The position numbers were made by a program, and so were the translations under genes. From the NCBI GenBank assembly GCA_964577145.1, contig CAZNXM010000005.1:9473-73472 (forward strand): DNA of 64,000 bases, written 5' to 3'. The notes under the pieces were generated by a model. It was given only the letters and a program-made list of their open reading frames with translations, had not been told where the DNA came from and made no database searches. Shown here one piece after another: positions 18,224-27,613 of the stretch; within the stretch, counting starts at the first letter, position 1; each line of letters begins with the position of its first letter. This stretch comes from MGIIa-K1 sp964577145 (GTDB lineage Archaea; Thermoplasmatota; Poseidoniia; Poseidoniales; Poseidoniaceae).

Positions 18224-20317
18224 ATGTTTCCCAAGCATATGGCAAGCAGCGGTGAGCCTTGGATTTCTGCTGACAGAGATGTCGCAGAATTAACCGTAAG
18301 GGCAATCCTCATCGGAATTGTTCTAGGTGCAGTAATGACCGCTGCAAATGCCTACCTTGGGCTATATGTTGGAATGACAGTTTCAGCATCAATACCTGCA
18401 GCGGTAATGAGCATGCTGATCCTACAATCCTTTGGATTGATGGGTTATGAAAAAGCAACGATTCTAGAAAACAATTCAGTGCAAACCATGGCAAGTGCGG
18501 GAGAAAGTCTCGCTGCAGGAGTGATATTCACAGTTCCTGCATTATTGGTCATTGGGATTTGGACCGAGATAAATTGGTTTGATACACTAATTATCGCAAT
18601 TCTTGGGGGATTGCTAGGAACGATGTTTACAATTGCTCTTAGGAGATTATTCATCGTCGAAGAGGCATTGCCATATCCCGAAGGTGTGGCTTGTCGAGAA
18701 GTTCTCGTAGCAGGCGAGCAAGGTGGTTCTGGTCTAATCGCAATTGTATATGCTCTTGTCATTGGGGCGACATATGGTTGGATGGTCAAGGCCTTCAAAA
18801 TCACTCATGGCCATGTTGAAGGTGCTGTAGAAGCATTTGGAACTAGGCTATATGCAGGTGGAGAACTTTCTCTTGCATTACTCTCAGTAGGATATATTGT
18901 AGGATTGCGAATTGCCTCTTACATCTTCCTTGGTGGTATTATTGGATTCGCGATTTTGGTCCCCATTTACGGGCTGATTAACGGCTGGCCAGGTACAGGA
19001 GACATGGTTACCGATTTCAAGATCTTATGGGGCGAACAAATCAGGTATGTTGGCGTAGGTGCAATGGTCGTAGGTGGTGTGTACACACTTTGGAGTATGC
19101 GTAGTACGATTGGTGAAGGAATTGGAAAGGCCTTCAAGACTGACAAGTCAGAAACCGAAAACATATTGCGAACAGAGAAGGATTTACCATTGGACAAAGT
19201 TCTCATCGTTTGCGGAATTCTTGTTGTTCTAACTCTCTTCTTCTATTGGTACGCAACAGGCAATCTTGTAATGGCAATTGCTGGTGCATTATTCTTAGCA
19301 GTAGTTTCATTCTTCTTTGCGGCAGTCGCTGGATATATCGCGGGAGTTGTCGGCTCATCAAATTCACCAGTCTCAGGTATGACTATTGCTACCCTGCTAT
19401 TCACAATTGGACTAGTTTGGATTGTTGGTGGCTTATTGATGAAAATGGAGGAGCGCGATATGATGGTTGCAACAATGTTCATCGCAGCAATTGTTGCAAC
19501 ATCTGCTGCCATCGCTGGTGATGTAATGCAGGACCTGAAAACTGGTCATATGGTTGGCGCCACACCTTGGCGACAACAAATCGCTGAGATAATCGGCGTA
19601 ATTGTCGGTGCATTAGTAATTGGACCAGTTCTATCAATTCTCCATGAGGCGTTTCAAATTTCACAAACTGCATGCGCTGCAACTAATTCCAGAATTATTG
19701 AGAGCGGAACAGGGGGCGACCTCTACAACTGTAACGATGCCCTATTTGCACCTCAAGCTGAACTAATTGGCGCAGTTGTCAATGGTGCATTCACTGGAGA
19801 CCTAAACCTCCAAATGGTGCTCCTAGGTGCAGTAATCGCTGTAATTCTCATCCGCCTAAAGATGCCAGTAATGAGTGTCGCAATTGGAATATACCTACCT
19901 CTCTATCTTTCCGTACCAATTATTGGTGGCGGAATTATTTCCCACATTTTGCTTTCAGGTGCTCGACTGAGAATTGATGGTACACTCGAAGGCGAACCTT
20001 CGCCCGAAGCAAAGGATGCAGTCCAAGAAGTACAGGACCGTGGGGTATTGATAGGCGCGGGATTCATTGCCGGAGAATCGTTAATGGGCGTATTACTTGC
20101 TATCTTCATCGTCGCAGACTTGAATCCTTCAGATCTCATTGGAAGAACTCTTGGTAATGGGTTCTCCCTCTTGTTCTTTGGATGGTTTACTGCTGTATTC
20201 ATTGTACTCGCCTCAAGGGCTCTACCGCGTAAAGGAAACCTCCTAAATGACTTCTTCAATGTTCTCAGTGATGCGTTGAACAGACTGAAAGGCGTATTCA
20301 CTCCACCTCGTACTTGA
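18224..20317 (+). CDS. OPT-family transporter
   Basis: About 697 residues with some 14-16 hydrophobic helices, of the oligopeptide transporter family (the prokaryotic TIGR00733-like branch). Recognisable stretches are TAANAYLGLYVGMTVSASIP, YPEGVACREVLVAGE, GSSNSPVSGMTIATLL and AIAGDVMQDLKTGHMVGATP. Members move oligopeptides or metal-chelate complexes; the substrate here is unknown. The frame is open from 18119, but that start would collide with the divergent ATPase gene, so I favour ATG 18224 (MFPKHMASSGEPW), with ATG 18239 also possible. Confidence 0.92.
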   Translation: MFPKHMASSGEPWISADRDVAELTVRAILIGIVLGAVMTAANAYLGLYVGMTVSASIPAAVMSMLILQSFGLMGYEKATILENNSVQTMASAGESLAAGVIFTVPALLVIGIWTEINWFDTLIIAILGGLLGTMFTIALRRLFIVEEALPYPEGVACREVLVAGEQGGSGLIAIVYALVIGATYGWMVKAFKITHGHVEGAVEAFGTRLYAGGELSLALLSVGYIVGLRIASYIFLGGIIGFAILVPIYGLINGWPGTGDMVTDFKILWGEQIRYVGVGAMVVGGVYTLWSMRSTIGEGIGKAFKTDKSETENILRTEKDLPLDKVLIVCGILVVLTLFFYWYATGNLVMAIAGALFLAVVSFFFAAVAGYIAGVVGSSNSPVSGMTIATLLFTIGLVWIVGGLLMKMEERDMMVATMFIAAIVATSAAIAGDVMQDLKTGHMVGATPWRQQIAEIIGVIVGALVIGPVLSILHEAFQISQTACAATNSRIIESGTGGDLYNCNDALFAPQAELIGAVVNGAFTGDLNLQMVLLGAVIAVILIRLKMPVMSVAIGIYLPLYLSVPIIGGGIISHILLSGARLRIDGTLEGEPSPEAKDAVQEVQDRGVLIGAGFIAGESLMGVLLAIFIVADLNPSDLIGRTLGNGFSLLFFGWFTAVFIVLASRALPRKGNLLNDFFNVLSDALNRLKGVFTPPRT

Positions 20318-20350
20318 ACAAAACGATGAAAGGCCATAGTCGGAGGGAAC

Positions 20351-20367
20351 AAACCCGGTAGGGGTTT
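20351..20367. promoter_or_regulatory. AAACCC/GGGTTT inverted repeat before transketolase
   Basis: Perfect six-base arms with a five-base loop, followed by TTCTTTG and ending 11 bases before ATG 20379. It may be a terminator for the OPT gene or a leader hairpin of the transketolase operon. Arms this short can occur by chance. Confidence 0.35.
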
Positions 20368-20378
20368 CTTTGTCCGAA

Positions 20379-21197
20379 ATGAGTATTGATGAACTTGAGG
20401 ATATGGCACGTAGGTGTCGTGTAGAAATCTGTCGAATGACCCATCGGGCCCAAGCTGGACACCCAGGTGGTTCACTTTCTGAAATAGATATCCTCAGCGC
20501 GCTATATGGCCGCCGCCTCCGAGTTAATCCGAGCGATCCTAAATGGTCGGATAGGGACCGTTTTATTCTTTCAAAGGGACACGCATCACCTGGTATGTAT
20601 TCGATACTTGCCGAGATGGGATTCATTTCGCACGCAGACCTAGAATCATACCGTGTTCTTGGTGGTGTTTGTCAAGGCCATGTCGACATGAAGTGGTGCC
20701 CTGGAGTCGATTTCAGTGCAGGTTCCCTCGGAATGGGACTTTCATTTGGAATGGGTTGTGCAATTGCTGCTCGAATAGAGGGCAGTGAAAGGAATGCATA
20801 TGTTATGCTTGGTGATGGTGAATTACAAGAAGGTAGTATTTGGGAGGCTGCAATGGCAGCAGCACATCACGAATTGGGTAACCTCAAGGTATTCGTTGAT
20901 AGAAACCGAATTCAAAATGATGATTTCTGTGAAGTCCAGATGCGAATGTTCGATATTCCGGCAAAGTGGAACGCTTTCGGCTGGGCTGTGAAAGTAATAG
21001 ATGGACACAATATGTCTGATATTGTCGATGCAATCGAGTGGATGGATACGATTACTGACAAGCCGGCAGTCGTCGTTGCAAATACTGTAAAGGGTAAGGG
21101 AGTATCATTCATGGAAGATAATCCAGCCTTCCATGGAGCAGCTCCGTCAGACGAACAATTGGCTCAAGCATTATCCGAACTGGGGGTGGCTGCATGA
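20379..21197 (+). CDS. Transketolase, N-terminal (thiamine-diphosphate) subunit
   Basis: The N-terminal half of a split transketolase, moving two-carbon units between sugar phosphates. It has GHPGGSLSEIDILSALY, RDRFILSKGHASPG and the ThDP-binding GDGELQEGSIWEA to the N of VFVDRNRIQND. 272 residues from ATG 20379; a TTG nine bases earlier is also open. The stop overlaps the ATG of the C-terminal subunit by four bases, so the two are made together. Confidence 0.95.
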   Translation: MSIDELEDMARRCRVEICRMTHRAQAGHPGGSLSEIDILSALYGRRLRVNPSDPKWSDRDRFILSKGHASPGMYSILAEMGFISHADLESYRVLGGVCQGHVDMKWCPGVDFSAGSLGMGLSFGMGCAIAARIEGSERNAYVMLGDGELQEGSIWEAAMAAAHHELGNLKVFVDRNRIQNDDFCEVQMRMFDIPAKWNAFGWAVKVIDGHNMSDIVDAIEWMDTITDKPAVVVANTVKGKGVSFMEDNPAFHGAAPSDEQLAQALSELGVAA

Positions 21198-22132
21198 CCC
21201 GTATGGCAGCTACTAGAGATGGCTATGGCCAGGCATTATTGGATATTGCAGACAATGAAAAAATTGTTGTTCTAGAGGCAGACCTCGGTAAGTCTACCAA
21301 GTCACTACACTTCAGAAAAGCACACCCCGAACGAACTGTTTCGTGCGGAATCGGTGAGCAGAATATGTTACTAGTTGGTGCTGGGCTTGCTTCTAGTGGA
21401 TTTATTCCATTCGCAAGTACCTTTGCAATATTCACAGAACGTGCTTTCGAGCAGATGCGAAATGGAGTGGCGCGCCCTAACCTAGCCGTACACCTTTGCG
21501 GCTCACATGGTGGCACTCATACAGGTACCGATGGCTCATCAGCACAATCTATTGAGGACCTTGCAATATATCGTACACTACCTAATGTCGTTGTAATGCA
21601 CCCTTGCGATGATGTTTCTACCCGGGAACTGACCAAACAACTTCCAGCACTAGGCAGTCCCTCCTACATGCGAACTGCGCGCAACAAAACTCCAGTTCTA
21701 TACGATGGCCGAGAATCTGAAATTCAAATCGGCAAGGGAATTACTTTGCGAGAGGGAACAGATGTTTCGATTATCGCATGTGGAGTTCTAGTAAGTGAAT
21801 CATTAGCAGCTGCAGATACTCTCGCTGCTGAGGGTATTTCCGCTAGTGTGGTTGATATGCACACTCTCAAGCCTCTTGATGGCGCTCTAGTAGATTCGCA
21901 AGCAGCAACATGCGGCGCTATTGTCACTGCCGAGGACCATTCTATTATTGGCGGACTTGGTGGCGCTGTTGCTGAGCATTTAATGTCGAATACCCCTGTT
22001 CCATTGGAGCGAGTTGGAGTTCCAGATCGTTTTGGGGAATCCGGGCAAGCAGATGAAATGCTGGAATTAATGGGTCTTAACGCACGTCACATTGTGGCTG
22101 CAGCAAAGAGGGCAATTCTGCGGAAGGATTGA
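21194..22132 (+). CDS. Transketolase, C-terminal (pyrimidine-binding) subunit
   Basis: 312 residues carrying the pyrimidine-binding and C-terminal domains of the split transketolase. Typical stretches are VVLEADLGKSTKS, CGIGEQNMLLVGAGLASSG, the catalytic-region GSHGGTHTGTDGSSAQSIED and VDMHTLKPLDG. The start overlaps the previous stop (ATGA). It resembles the related 1-deoxyxylulose-5-phosphate synthase only distantly; the split architecture and the neighbouring transaldolase-like gene favour transketolase. Confidence 0.95.
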   Translation: MTRMAATRDGYGQALLDIADNEKIVVLEADLGKSTKSLHFRKAHPERTVSCGIGEQNMLLVGAGLASSGFIPFASTFAIFTERAFEQMRNGVARPNLAVHLCGSHGGTHTGTDGSSAQSIEDLAIYRTLPNVVVMHPCDDVSTRELTKQLPALGSPSYMRTARNKTPVLYDGRESEIQIGKGITLREGTDVSIIACGVLVSESLAAADTLAAEGISASVVDMHTLKPLDGALVDSQAATCGAIVTAEDHSIIGGLGGAVAEHLMSNTPVPLERVGVPDRFGESGQADEMLELMGLNARHIVAAAKRAILRKD

Positions 22133-22158
22133 AGCACCCCCTATGCCCGCCAAGTAAC

Positions 22159-22818
22159 ATGGAGTTCTTCTTGGACACCGCCGATGTCGACGAAATTAGA
22201 GAAATTGCCGCTTGGGGAATCCTCGATGGCGTTACCACGAATCCAAGCCTAATCAAAAAGAGCGGGCGAGATTTCAAAACTGTTGTAGCTGAAATTGCAG
22301 AGATATGTTCTGGGCCCATTTCTGCTGAGGTCACAGCACTTGATACCGCTGGCATGGTTGAGCAGGGGAAGGCACTGAAGGCCGAATTACCAGACAATGT
22401 CATTATCAAAATACCTTGCACGCCTGAAGGTTTGGCTGCAACGAAAATTCTTACTTCTGCTGGAATTAATACGAATGTGACTCTAGTATTTTCTGCATCT
22501 CAGGCTTTGATGGCAGCTAAGGCTGGAGCAACTTATGTTTCTCCTTTCATAGGACGTATTGATGATACAGGGGCCGATGGTATGGCACTAATTGCGGAAA
22601 TTATGGCTACATGGGATAATTACGGCGTCGAAACAAAAGTCTTAGCGGCTTCAATTCGCCACCCTACTCATGTTCTCGCTTGTATGCAACTAGGAGCACA
22701 TACTGTAACCATGCCTACTAAGATATTCAGGCAACTAATCAGCCACCCGCTCACCGAAAAGGGTCTTGATGGCTTCATGAGAGATTGGGCTGAGGTCGAA
22801 GCGGCAGGAAATGCCTGA
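22159..22818 (+). CDS. Transaldolase / fructose-6-phosphate aldolase-like enzyme
   Basis: 219 residues, the short TalC-type class. MEFFLDTADVDEIREI and GVTTNPSLIKKSG open the barrel, the Schiff-base lysine lies in IIKIPCTPEG, and YVSPFIGRIDD follows. Family members are either short transaldolases or fructose-6-phosphate aldolases, and sequence alone does not decide. With the split transketolase upstream, a non-oxidative pentose-phosphate role is likely. The frame opens at 22129 but the family starts at ATG 22159. Confidence 0.92.
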   Translation: MEFFLDTADVDEIREIAAWGILDGVTTNPSLIKKSGRDFKTVVAEIAEICSGPISAEVTALDTAGMVEQGKALKAELPDNVIIKIPCTPEGLAATKILTSAGINTNVTLVFSASQALMAAKAGATYVSPFIGRIDDTGADGMALIAEIMATWDNYGVETKVLAASIRHPTHVLACMQLGAHTVTMPTKIFRQLISHPLTEKGLDGFMRDWAEVEAAGNA

Positions 22819-22872
22819 AACCATACTATTGATAGGTAAGCCCCGCCGAAGCCTCTGCTGGAGGAGATGGTG

Positions 22873-23421
22873 ATGCCGGCCAGAGATGACAAGGTAAAGC
22901 GTCTACTTGATGGCGATATTGATGAGACTGAGATTGCTTCAGATCCAATGTTATCCAGCCTTGCTGAGCGTATTTTTGGCCTATCTATCGAGCCAATTAC
23001 TCCGGTTAAGCCAAGTGCTGCTACGGGATTGCCCGAACTAGGTGAGGACGGTACGGCAAAACCCAGTTTGATGAGCATGGTAGAAGTTGTTCCAGGCTCA
23101 ACTCCCTTGCCACTTCCATCTCTATCTTTGATTCCAGATAGCAAACCCGCTCCAAAAGGTAGAGGACGTAAGCTCAAATTTTTCAGTTTCACCTCTCTGG
23201 TAATTTCGCTGGCCAATATTTTCGGAGTATTCGGAATGCTATTCGGCAGCATGTGTGCAACTGACAAATGCGTTGATGGAATGACTAGAATTAATTGGGC
23301 ATCGATATGGGAATTGGATAATCACCTTGGATGGTCTCATGCATTTCCAACAATGGGCCTTCCCGATTATGTTGCGGTTCTAGCAAGCGCCCTCCTATTC
23401 ATCGTCGCATTGCGTAGATGA
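22873..23421 (+). CDS. Hypothetical membrane protein, two C-terminal helices
   Basis: 182 residues, no family recognised. The N-terminal 100 residues are soluble and Pro/Ser-rich, then one helix (VISLANIFGVFGMLFGSM), a short loop with two Cys (CATDKC) and a second helix at the C-terminus (DYVAVLASALLFIVAL). GGAGGAG favours ATG 22873 over ATG 22867. The stop overlaps the proS ATG, so it is co-translated with proS, perhaps only through packing. Confidence 0.7.
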   Translation: MPARDDKVKRLLDGDIDETEIASDPMLSSLAERIFGLSIEPITPVKPSAATGLPELGEDGTAKPSLMSMVEVVPGSTPLPLPSLSLIPDSKPAPKGRGRKLKFFSFTSLVISLANIFGVFGMLFGSMCATDKCVDGMTRINWASIWELDNHLGWSHAFPTMGLPDYVAVLASALLFIVALRR

Positions 23422-24956
23422 GTCGGCATCTTGATGAACAGCCTCCAATGGAGGCTCGATACATGGCAGGCGGTAAGGCCAAGCGCGGGATTCCATCTAA
23501 GGTAGATGATTTCAATGCGTGGTACCCATTTATTGTCGAAGCTGCGGAACTTGTCGATAAGCGCTATCCGATTAAAGGAATGGATGTATGGAGGCCTTAT
23601 GGCTGGAAAACCATGCGTCTTATCGATTCCTTAACTCATGCGGAGATGGAGCGTACAGACCACGAGGAAGTTAACTTCCCATTACTGATTCCAGAGAATT
23701 TATTGGAAAAGGAAAATGCCCTTGTTGCTCGATTAAAGAGAGCGAGAGAAGAAGGCGTAGATCCTGATGACTTGCGCGGTGAGGAGGAAGAAGGCGGCTT
23801 CATGAAAGAAGTATATTGGGTTAAGCACGCAGGTGAGAATGATTTGGATATTCCAATGTTTTTGCGCCCAACCTCAGAGACTGCAATGTATACAATGTTC
23901 CCATTATGGGTTCGTTCGCACAAGGACTTACCATTGAAAGTATACCAAATGGTCAACACTTTCAGATACGAAACAAAGCAAACACGTTCATTCATAAGAG
24001 TAAGAGAGATTCACTTTTTCGAAGCACATACGGCACATGTTGACGAGGATTGTGCAAGTAGACAGATTGCACAGGACCTAGAGATTGTTGATAATTTGAT
24101 GCACGATTTATGCTTACCTGTAATCAAAGCAAAGCGCCCTGTTTGGGACACTTTCCCAGGCGCTTGGTATACTATTGCCATCGATGCAATAATGCCTAAT
24201 GGACGCACTCTACAAGTTGCCTCTTGCCACCATTATCGCGACCAGTGGGCGAAGGCTTTCGACCTAACATATGAGAACCTTGAAGCAGAACAACAACACT
24301 GCCACCAAACCACTTATGGAATGTCAGAGAGACTACTCGGAGCGATAGTTGGCATGCATGGTGATGATAATGGATTGATTATGCCCCCGGCAATAGCTCC
24401 ATTCCAAATTGTAATTTGTCCGATGATTCGAAAGAATTCTGAAGTCGATACTGTTGCTAAGGCTGAAGAGTTAGCCAAAGCACTCAGGTCTGCTGGTCTG
24501 AGAGTTAAGGTCGATAGTAGAGATATCCGTGCAGGTCAGAAATATTTTGATTGGGAAATAAAGGGCGTACCGCTCCGTCTTGATATCGGGCCACGAGATA
24601 TCGAAAACGGTACTGCGTTTGCTGCTTTGCGCACTGGCGGAAAGAAACCATTGCCAATGGATGATATTGTTTCTCAATGCAATAGTGTTCTCGATGAAAT
24701 CGCAAATGAATTACGCAAGCGTGCGGAATCCCATTCTAGTGATGTGATTCAACCCTTGACGGATTTAGGAGCTGTTGAAGATGGAAAGATATACGAAATG
24801 GCCTTTGATGGTACTGATTCTCATGCAGAGACAATAGAACGAACCACAGGACTTTCTTTCCTCGGTGATGCCACAGAGCCGTATTCTGAAGAGAGACCAT
24901 GTTTCATGTCAGGCAAGCCTACAATACGGCGAATATTGTTAGCCAAAACCTACTGA
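23418..24956 (+). CDS. proS: Prolyl-tRNA synthetase, archaeal/eukaryotic type
   Basis: 512 residues, class II synthetase for tRNA(Pro). Motif 2 region reads MVNTFRYETKQTRSFIRVRE after FLRPTSETAMYTMFPLW; motif 3 region contains SERLLGAIVGMHGDDNGL. The anticodon-binding domain and the C-terminal archaeal zinc-like domain follow, though cysteines in the last part are few, and the protein ends with the usual tyrosine (AKTY). It lacks the bacterial editing insertion, as expected for this class. ATGA overlap with the upstream gene; its stop is two bases from the convergent srp54 stop. Confidence 0.96.
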   Translation: MSRHLDEQPPMEARYMAGGKAKRGIPSKVDDFNAWYPFIVEAAELVDKRYPIKGMDVWRPYGWKTMRLIDSLTHAEMERTDHEEVNFPLLIPENLLEKENALVARLKRAREEGVDPDDLRGEEEEGGFMKEVYWVKHAGENDLDIPMFLRPTSETAMYTMFPLWVRSHKDLPLKVYQMVNTFRYETKQTRSFIRVREIHFFEAHTAHVDEDCASRQIAQDLEIVDNLMHDLCLPVIKAKRPVWDTFPGAWYTIAIDAIMPNGRTLQVASCHHYRDQWAKAFDLTYENLEAEQQHCHQTTYGMSERLLGAIVGMHGDDNGLIMPPAIAPFQIVICPMIRKNSEVDTVAKAEELAKALRSAGLRVKVDSRDIRAGQKYFDWEIKGVPLRLDIGPRDIENGTAFAALRTGGKKPLPMDDIVSQCNSVLDEIANELRKRAESHSSDVIQPLTDLGAVEDGKIYEMAFDGTDSHAETIERTTGLSFLGDATEPYSEERPCFMSGKPTIRRILLAKTY

Positions 24957-24958
24957 GA

Positions 24959-26329
24959 TTACATTTCGAAGCCTTCGAGATCCATATCTGTTTCTCGCAT
25001 CATACGCTTCATCTGTTTGTTGAGTTTCCTATTTCCACTCATTCCTTTCATCATCTTGCGTGAGCGATTCCATTGAGCGATCAACTCGCGCACATCTTTT
25101 TCGCGGACTCCAGAACCTCTTGCGACTCTACTGATACGTTCAGCCTTGATTTTTGCAGGCTCATCCTTTTCCCAATTTGTCATTGAATCCATAATGACAC
25201 GATAACGGTCTAGGTTACCTTGCATTGCCGCTTTCTGAGCTTTACCCATCGCACCCATCCCTCCNNNNNNNNNNATTCCAGAGGGTAGGAATGAGAGTAA
25301 TTTGTCGATGGTTCCAACCTTAGACATCATTTCCATTTGAGCATACATATCATTGAGCGTGAAGCGACCACTCATCATTCTCTGAGTGAGGCGCATTGCC
25401 TCCTCCTCATCCATATCTTCTGGTGCAAGGTCGATCAATCCCTTGATATCACCCATACCAAGAAGTCGTGAAATGAATCGGTCAGACTCAAATTTCTCAA
25501 TATCGGATACCTTCTCGCCGGTACCGATGTACATTACTGGAGCACCAGTAGTTGCAACTGCCGAGAGAGCGCCACCACCACGTGCTGTACCGTCTAATTT
25601 GGTGATTACAATACCAGTAACCCCTGCTAAGTCATGGAAATTAGCCGCAACTGGTCCTGCGGATTGTCCTACCTGAGCGTCAATGACAAGGAATCTCTCA
25701 TTGGCGTTTGCGATTTCAGCAATATCTTCGAGTTCCACAACGAGTTCCTGATCGAGTTTATGGCGTCCAGCCGTATCAATAATGACCAAATCTGCAGCTG
25801 CGTGTGCCTTCAGTCCATTTCTGACAATGTCTGCAGCATCGGAATTATCTGGCTCGCCATATACTTCCACGGTTGAATCTTCCAATAGTTGCGATAGTTG
25901 ATTATAAGCGCCAGGACGGTGTACATCGGCCTCGATAACCGCGACTCTAACACCATGCCTTCGACGATACCATTCTGCTAATTTTGCCGTTGTTGTAGTC
26001 TTTCCATTTCCATAAAGTCCAACCATCAGGATAGTAGATTGATGAGGCCTGACCTCTCTACTAGGGCCAAGCATCCTAACGAGTTCAGTATAGAGAATGT
26101 TCATTGCATGAGTTTGGAGATTAACACCGGGTCGTGCCTCTTCCTCACGCATCCTATTCTCGAGGCGGTCAGTGATTTCCTTTGTTTGACGAACGTTGAA
26201 ATCTGCTTCCTGCAGTGCTCTTCGTAATGAGCGCAACATATCCTTTAGTTCCGCTTCATCGAGTTTTCTTTTGCTCTTCAATAACCCGAGTGCTGAGAAG
26301 ATACCTCTCGATAGACCCTCGAGTGCCAT
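24959..26329 (-). CDS. srp54: Signal recognition particle GTPase SRP54 (10-N gap in M domain)
   Basis: Binds signal peptides of nascent proteins and SRP RNA, and with FtsY targets ribosomes to the membrane. 456 residues: N domain, then G domain with P-loop GLYGNGKT (104-111), DTAGRH (185-190) and TKLDGTARGGG (243-253), then the methionine-rich M domain. The P-loop has Tyr-Gly-Asn where Gln-Gly-Ser is usual. Ten Ns at 25265-25274 hide about four residues in a Gly/Met-rich stretch. It lies 39 bases downstream of the Get3-like ATPase on the same strand. Confidence 0.97.
   Translation of the reverse strand: MALEGLSRGIFSALGLLKSKRKLDEAELKDMLRSLRRALQEADFNVRQTKEITDRLENRMREEEARPGVNLQTHAMNILYTELVRMLGPSREVRPHQSTILMVGLYGNGKTTTTAKLAEWYRRRHGVRVAVIEADVHRPGAYNQLSQLLEDSTVEVYGEPDNSDAADIVRNGLKAHAAADLVIIDTAGRHKLDQELVVELEDIAEIANANERFLVIDAQVGQSAGPVAANFHDLAGVTGIVITKLDGTARGGGALSAVATTGAPVMYIGTGEKVSDIEKFESDRFISRLLGMGDIKGLIDLAPEDMDEEEAMRLTQRMMSGRFTLNDMYAQMEMMSKVGTIDKLLSFLPSGXXXXGGMGAMGKAQKAAMQGNLDRYRVIMDSMTNWEKDEPAKIKAERISRVARGSGVREKDVRELIAQWNRSRKMMKGMSGNRKLNKQMKRMMRETDMDLEGFEM
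25265..25274. other. Ten-base N gap in srp54
   Basis: Ten unresolved bases in the Gly/Met-rich part of the M domain. The frame is the same on both sides, which suggests the true length is close to ten. Confidence 0.97.
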
Positions 26330-26368
26330 GCCATCGGCGACAAGTGCATGTGGTTTGAACCCAACGGC

Positions 26369-27535
26369 TCATTCCCTTTCAGGGAATGTCAGTCGTAAGA
26401 CATCATCTTCGAGTTTTGCTTTGACTTCGCTAGCCTTAGCGGGGCGGTCAAATTCAACAGGGTGCTCCCTTTCATTGACACCGACATATAGGGTGCCGTT
26501 TTCACTTCGAAGCGATAGGTCTTCACGATCGACTCCCGGTAGATGGAGGCAGACAATATCACCCTCTTTCCAAGTGCCTCTACTAGCTTCTAGTCCAAGC
26601 CCAATTCCGAATGGACCAAGCCCGTTATCTAATTCTATATTCCCATGCATTAAAGCCCCAATTTCTCTAAGAGATTCAATTCCGTGTACATCTGAATCGC
26701 GGAGTTCAATTTCAGTAAATTCGAGCCCTGAAAGAGACTCCTTTAGTGAGTTGACATGCTCTCTTTCACTTTCAATACGCCGTTGGATGAAGGGGTGGTC
26801 GAGTTCAGGTGTGATTCTGTTTACCACGCACCCACTAACAGGTAAATCAAAGTCGATTAGGGCTTCATGCGCTCTAATAGTTTCATTCACTCCCATCTTT
26901 TCAGGTATTGTAACTAAGGTAAATCTGGTAAGATCGGGGTTGGAAAGAATTCTGCGAACATGTAGTACCCGGCGACGAAATTTTTCGAGTTCAGCACGCA
27001 TTTTTTCTCCATCTTTCGCTCCAAACATCATCGCTCTTATGCCACCGGTCATTCTGTGGAGCCTGATGATCTTTGCAGACCATTTCTCAATAATTTCGGG
27101 TAGGGCTAAGAATCTTAGAGTATGTCCAGTAGGTGCTGTATCAAAGACCACTACATCCCATGAGGGGTTTTCCAGATGCTTGAGTAATTCATCGAAAGCC
27201 ATTGCTTCATCTAGTCCAGGTAATACCATTTCTGAGGCATTCAAGTCCGGGTCTTCTCCTCCCATTAGAGGGCCGAGGGACTCACTAACTTTTGGGATAT
27301 AATCTGAGATTCTGGCTTCTGGATCAAGTTCCAATCCGAATAGACCTGGTACTTCCTTAACTTCTGTCGGAGTAGAGCCGAGTTCAACACCCAGGCTATC
27401 TGAGGTGCTATGCGCAGGGTCACTGCTGACAAGTAGAACCCGCAATCCTGCATCTGCAAGGGCGACTGCAGTAGCTGAAGAAGTCGTAGTCTTACCAACT
27501 CCTCCTTTCCCGCCGAACAAGAGGAGTCGCGCCAT
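26369..27535 (-). CDS. ArsA/Get3-family ATPase with fused Hsp20-like domain
   Basis: 388 residues. Deviant Walker A GGKGGVGKTT at 8-17, switch region VSSDPAHSTSDSLG, and VVFDTAPTGHTLRFL, all classic for ArsA/Get3. Residues from about 313 form a separate beta-rich domain (DIVCLHLPGVDREDL, LYVGVNEREHP, LRLTFPERE) resembling the Hsp20-like domain found at the C-terminus of many ArsA homologues. I see no Cys-x-x-Cys zinc pair and no arsenic-efflux gene nearby, so tail-anchored protein targeting is more likely than arsenite transport. It is upstream of srp54 on the same strand. Confidence 0.9.
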   Translation of the reverse strand: MARLLLFGGKGGVGKTTTSSATAVALADAGLRVLLVSSDPAHSTSDSLGVELGSTPTEVKEVPGLFGLELDPEARISDYIPKVSESLGPLMGGEDPDLNASEMVLPGLDEAMAFDELLKHLENPSWDVVVFDTAPTGHTLRFLALPEIIEKWSAKIIRLHRMTGGIRAMMFGAKDGEKMRAELEKFRRRVLHVRRILSNPDLTRFTLVTIPEKMGVNETIRAHEALIDFDLPVSGCVVNRITPELDHPFIQRRIESEREHVNSLKESLSGLEFTEIELRDSDVHGIESLREIGALMHGNIELDNGLGPFGIGLGLEASRGTWKEGDIVCLHLPGVDREDLSLRSENGTLYVGVNEREHPVEFDRPAKASEVKAKLEDDVLRLTFPERE

Positions 27536-27540
27536 GTCAC

Positions 27541-27570
27541 AGGGGCTTCATCGGTTGCCCTTGAACCCCT
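27541..27570. promoter_or_regulatory. AGGGG/CCCCT inverted repeat in divergent promoter
   Basis: AGGGG (27541-27545) and CCCCT (27566-27570), with TTC and GAA inside extending the pairing through a bulge. It lies five bases upstream of the ArsA-family start, between divergent genes. Possible operator; weak evidence. Confidence 0.25.
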
Positions 27571-27613
27571 CGATGCCACAATCCACTTGAATAGGAGGCT
27601 TAGAGGCCGCTAT

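Noticed and set aside
26196..27302. Long open frame on the plus strand opposite the ArsA-family and srp54 genes
   Set aside because: Ser/Arg-rich shadow; the minus strand has full ArsA and SRP54 motifs.
26369..27535. Arsenite efflux pump ATPase
   Set aside because: No arsB, arsR or arsD nearby, a single ATPase domain and a fused Hsp20-like domain, so a Get3-like role fits better.
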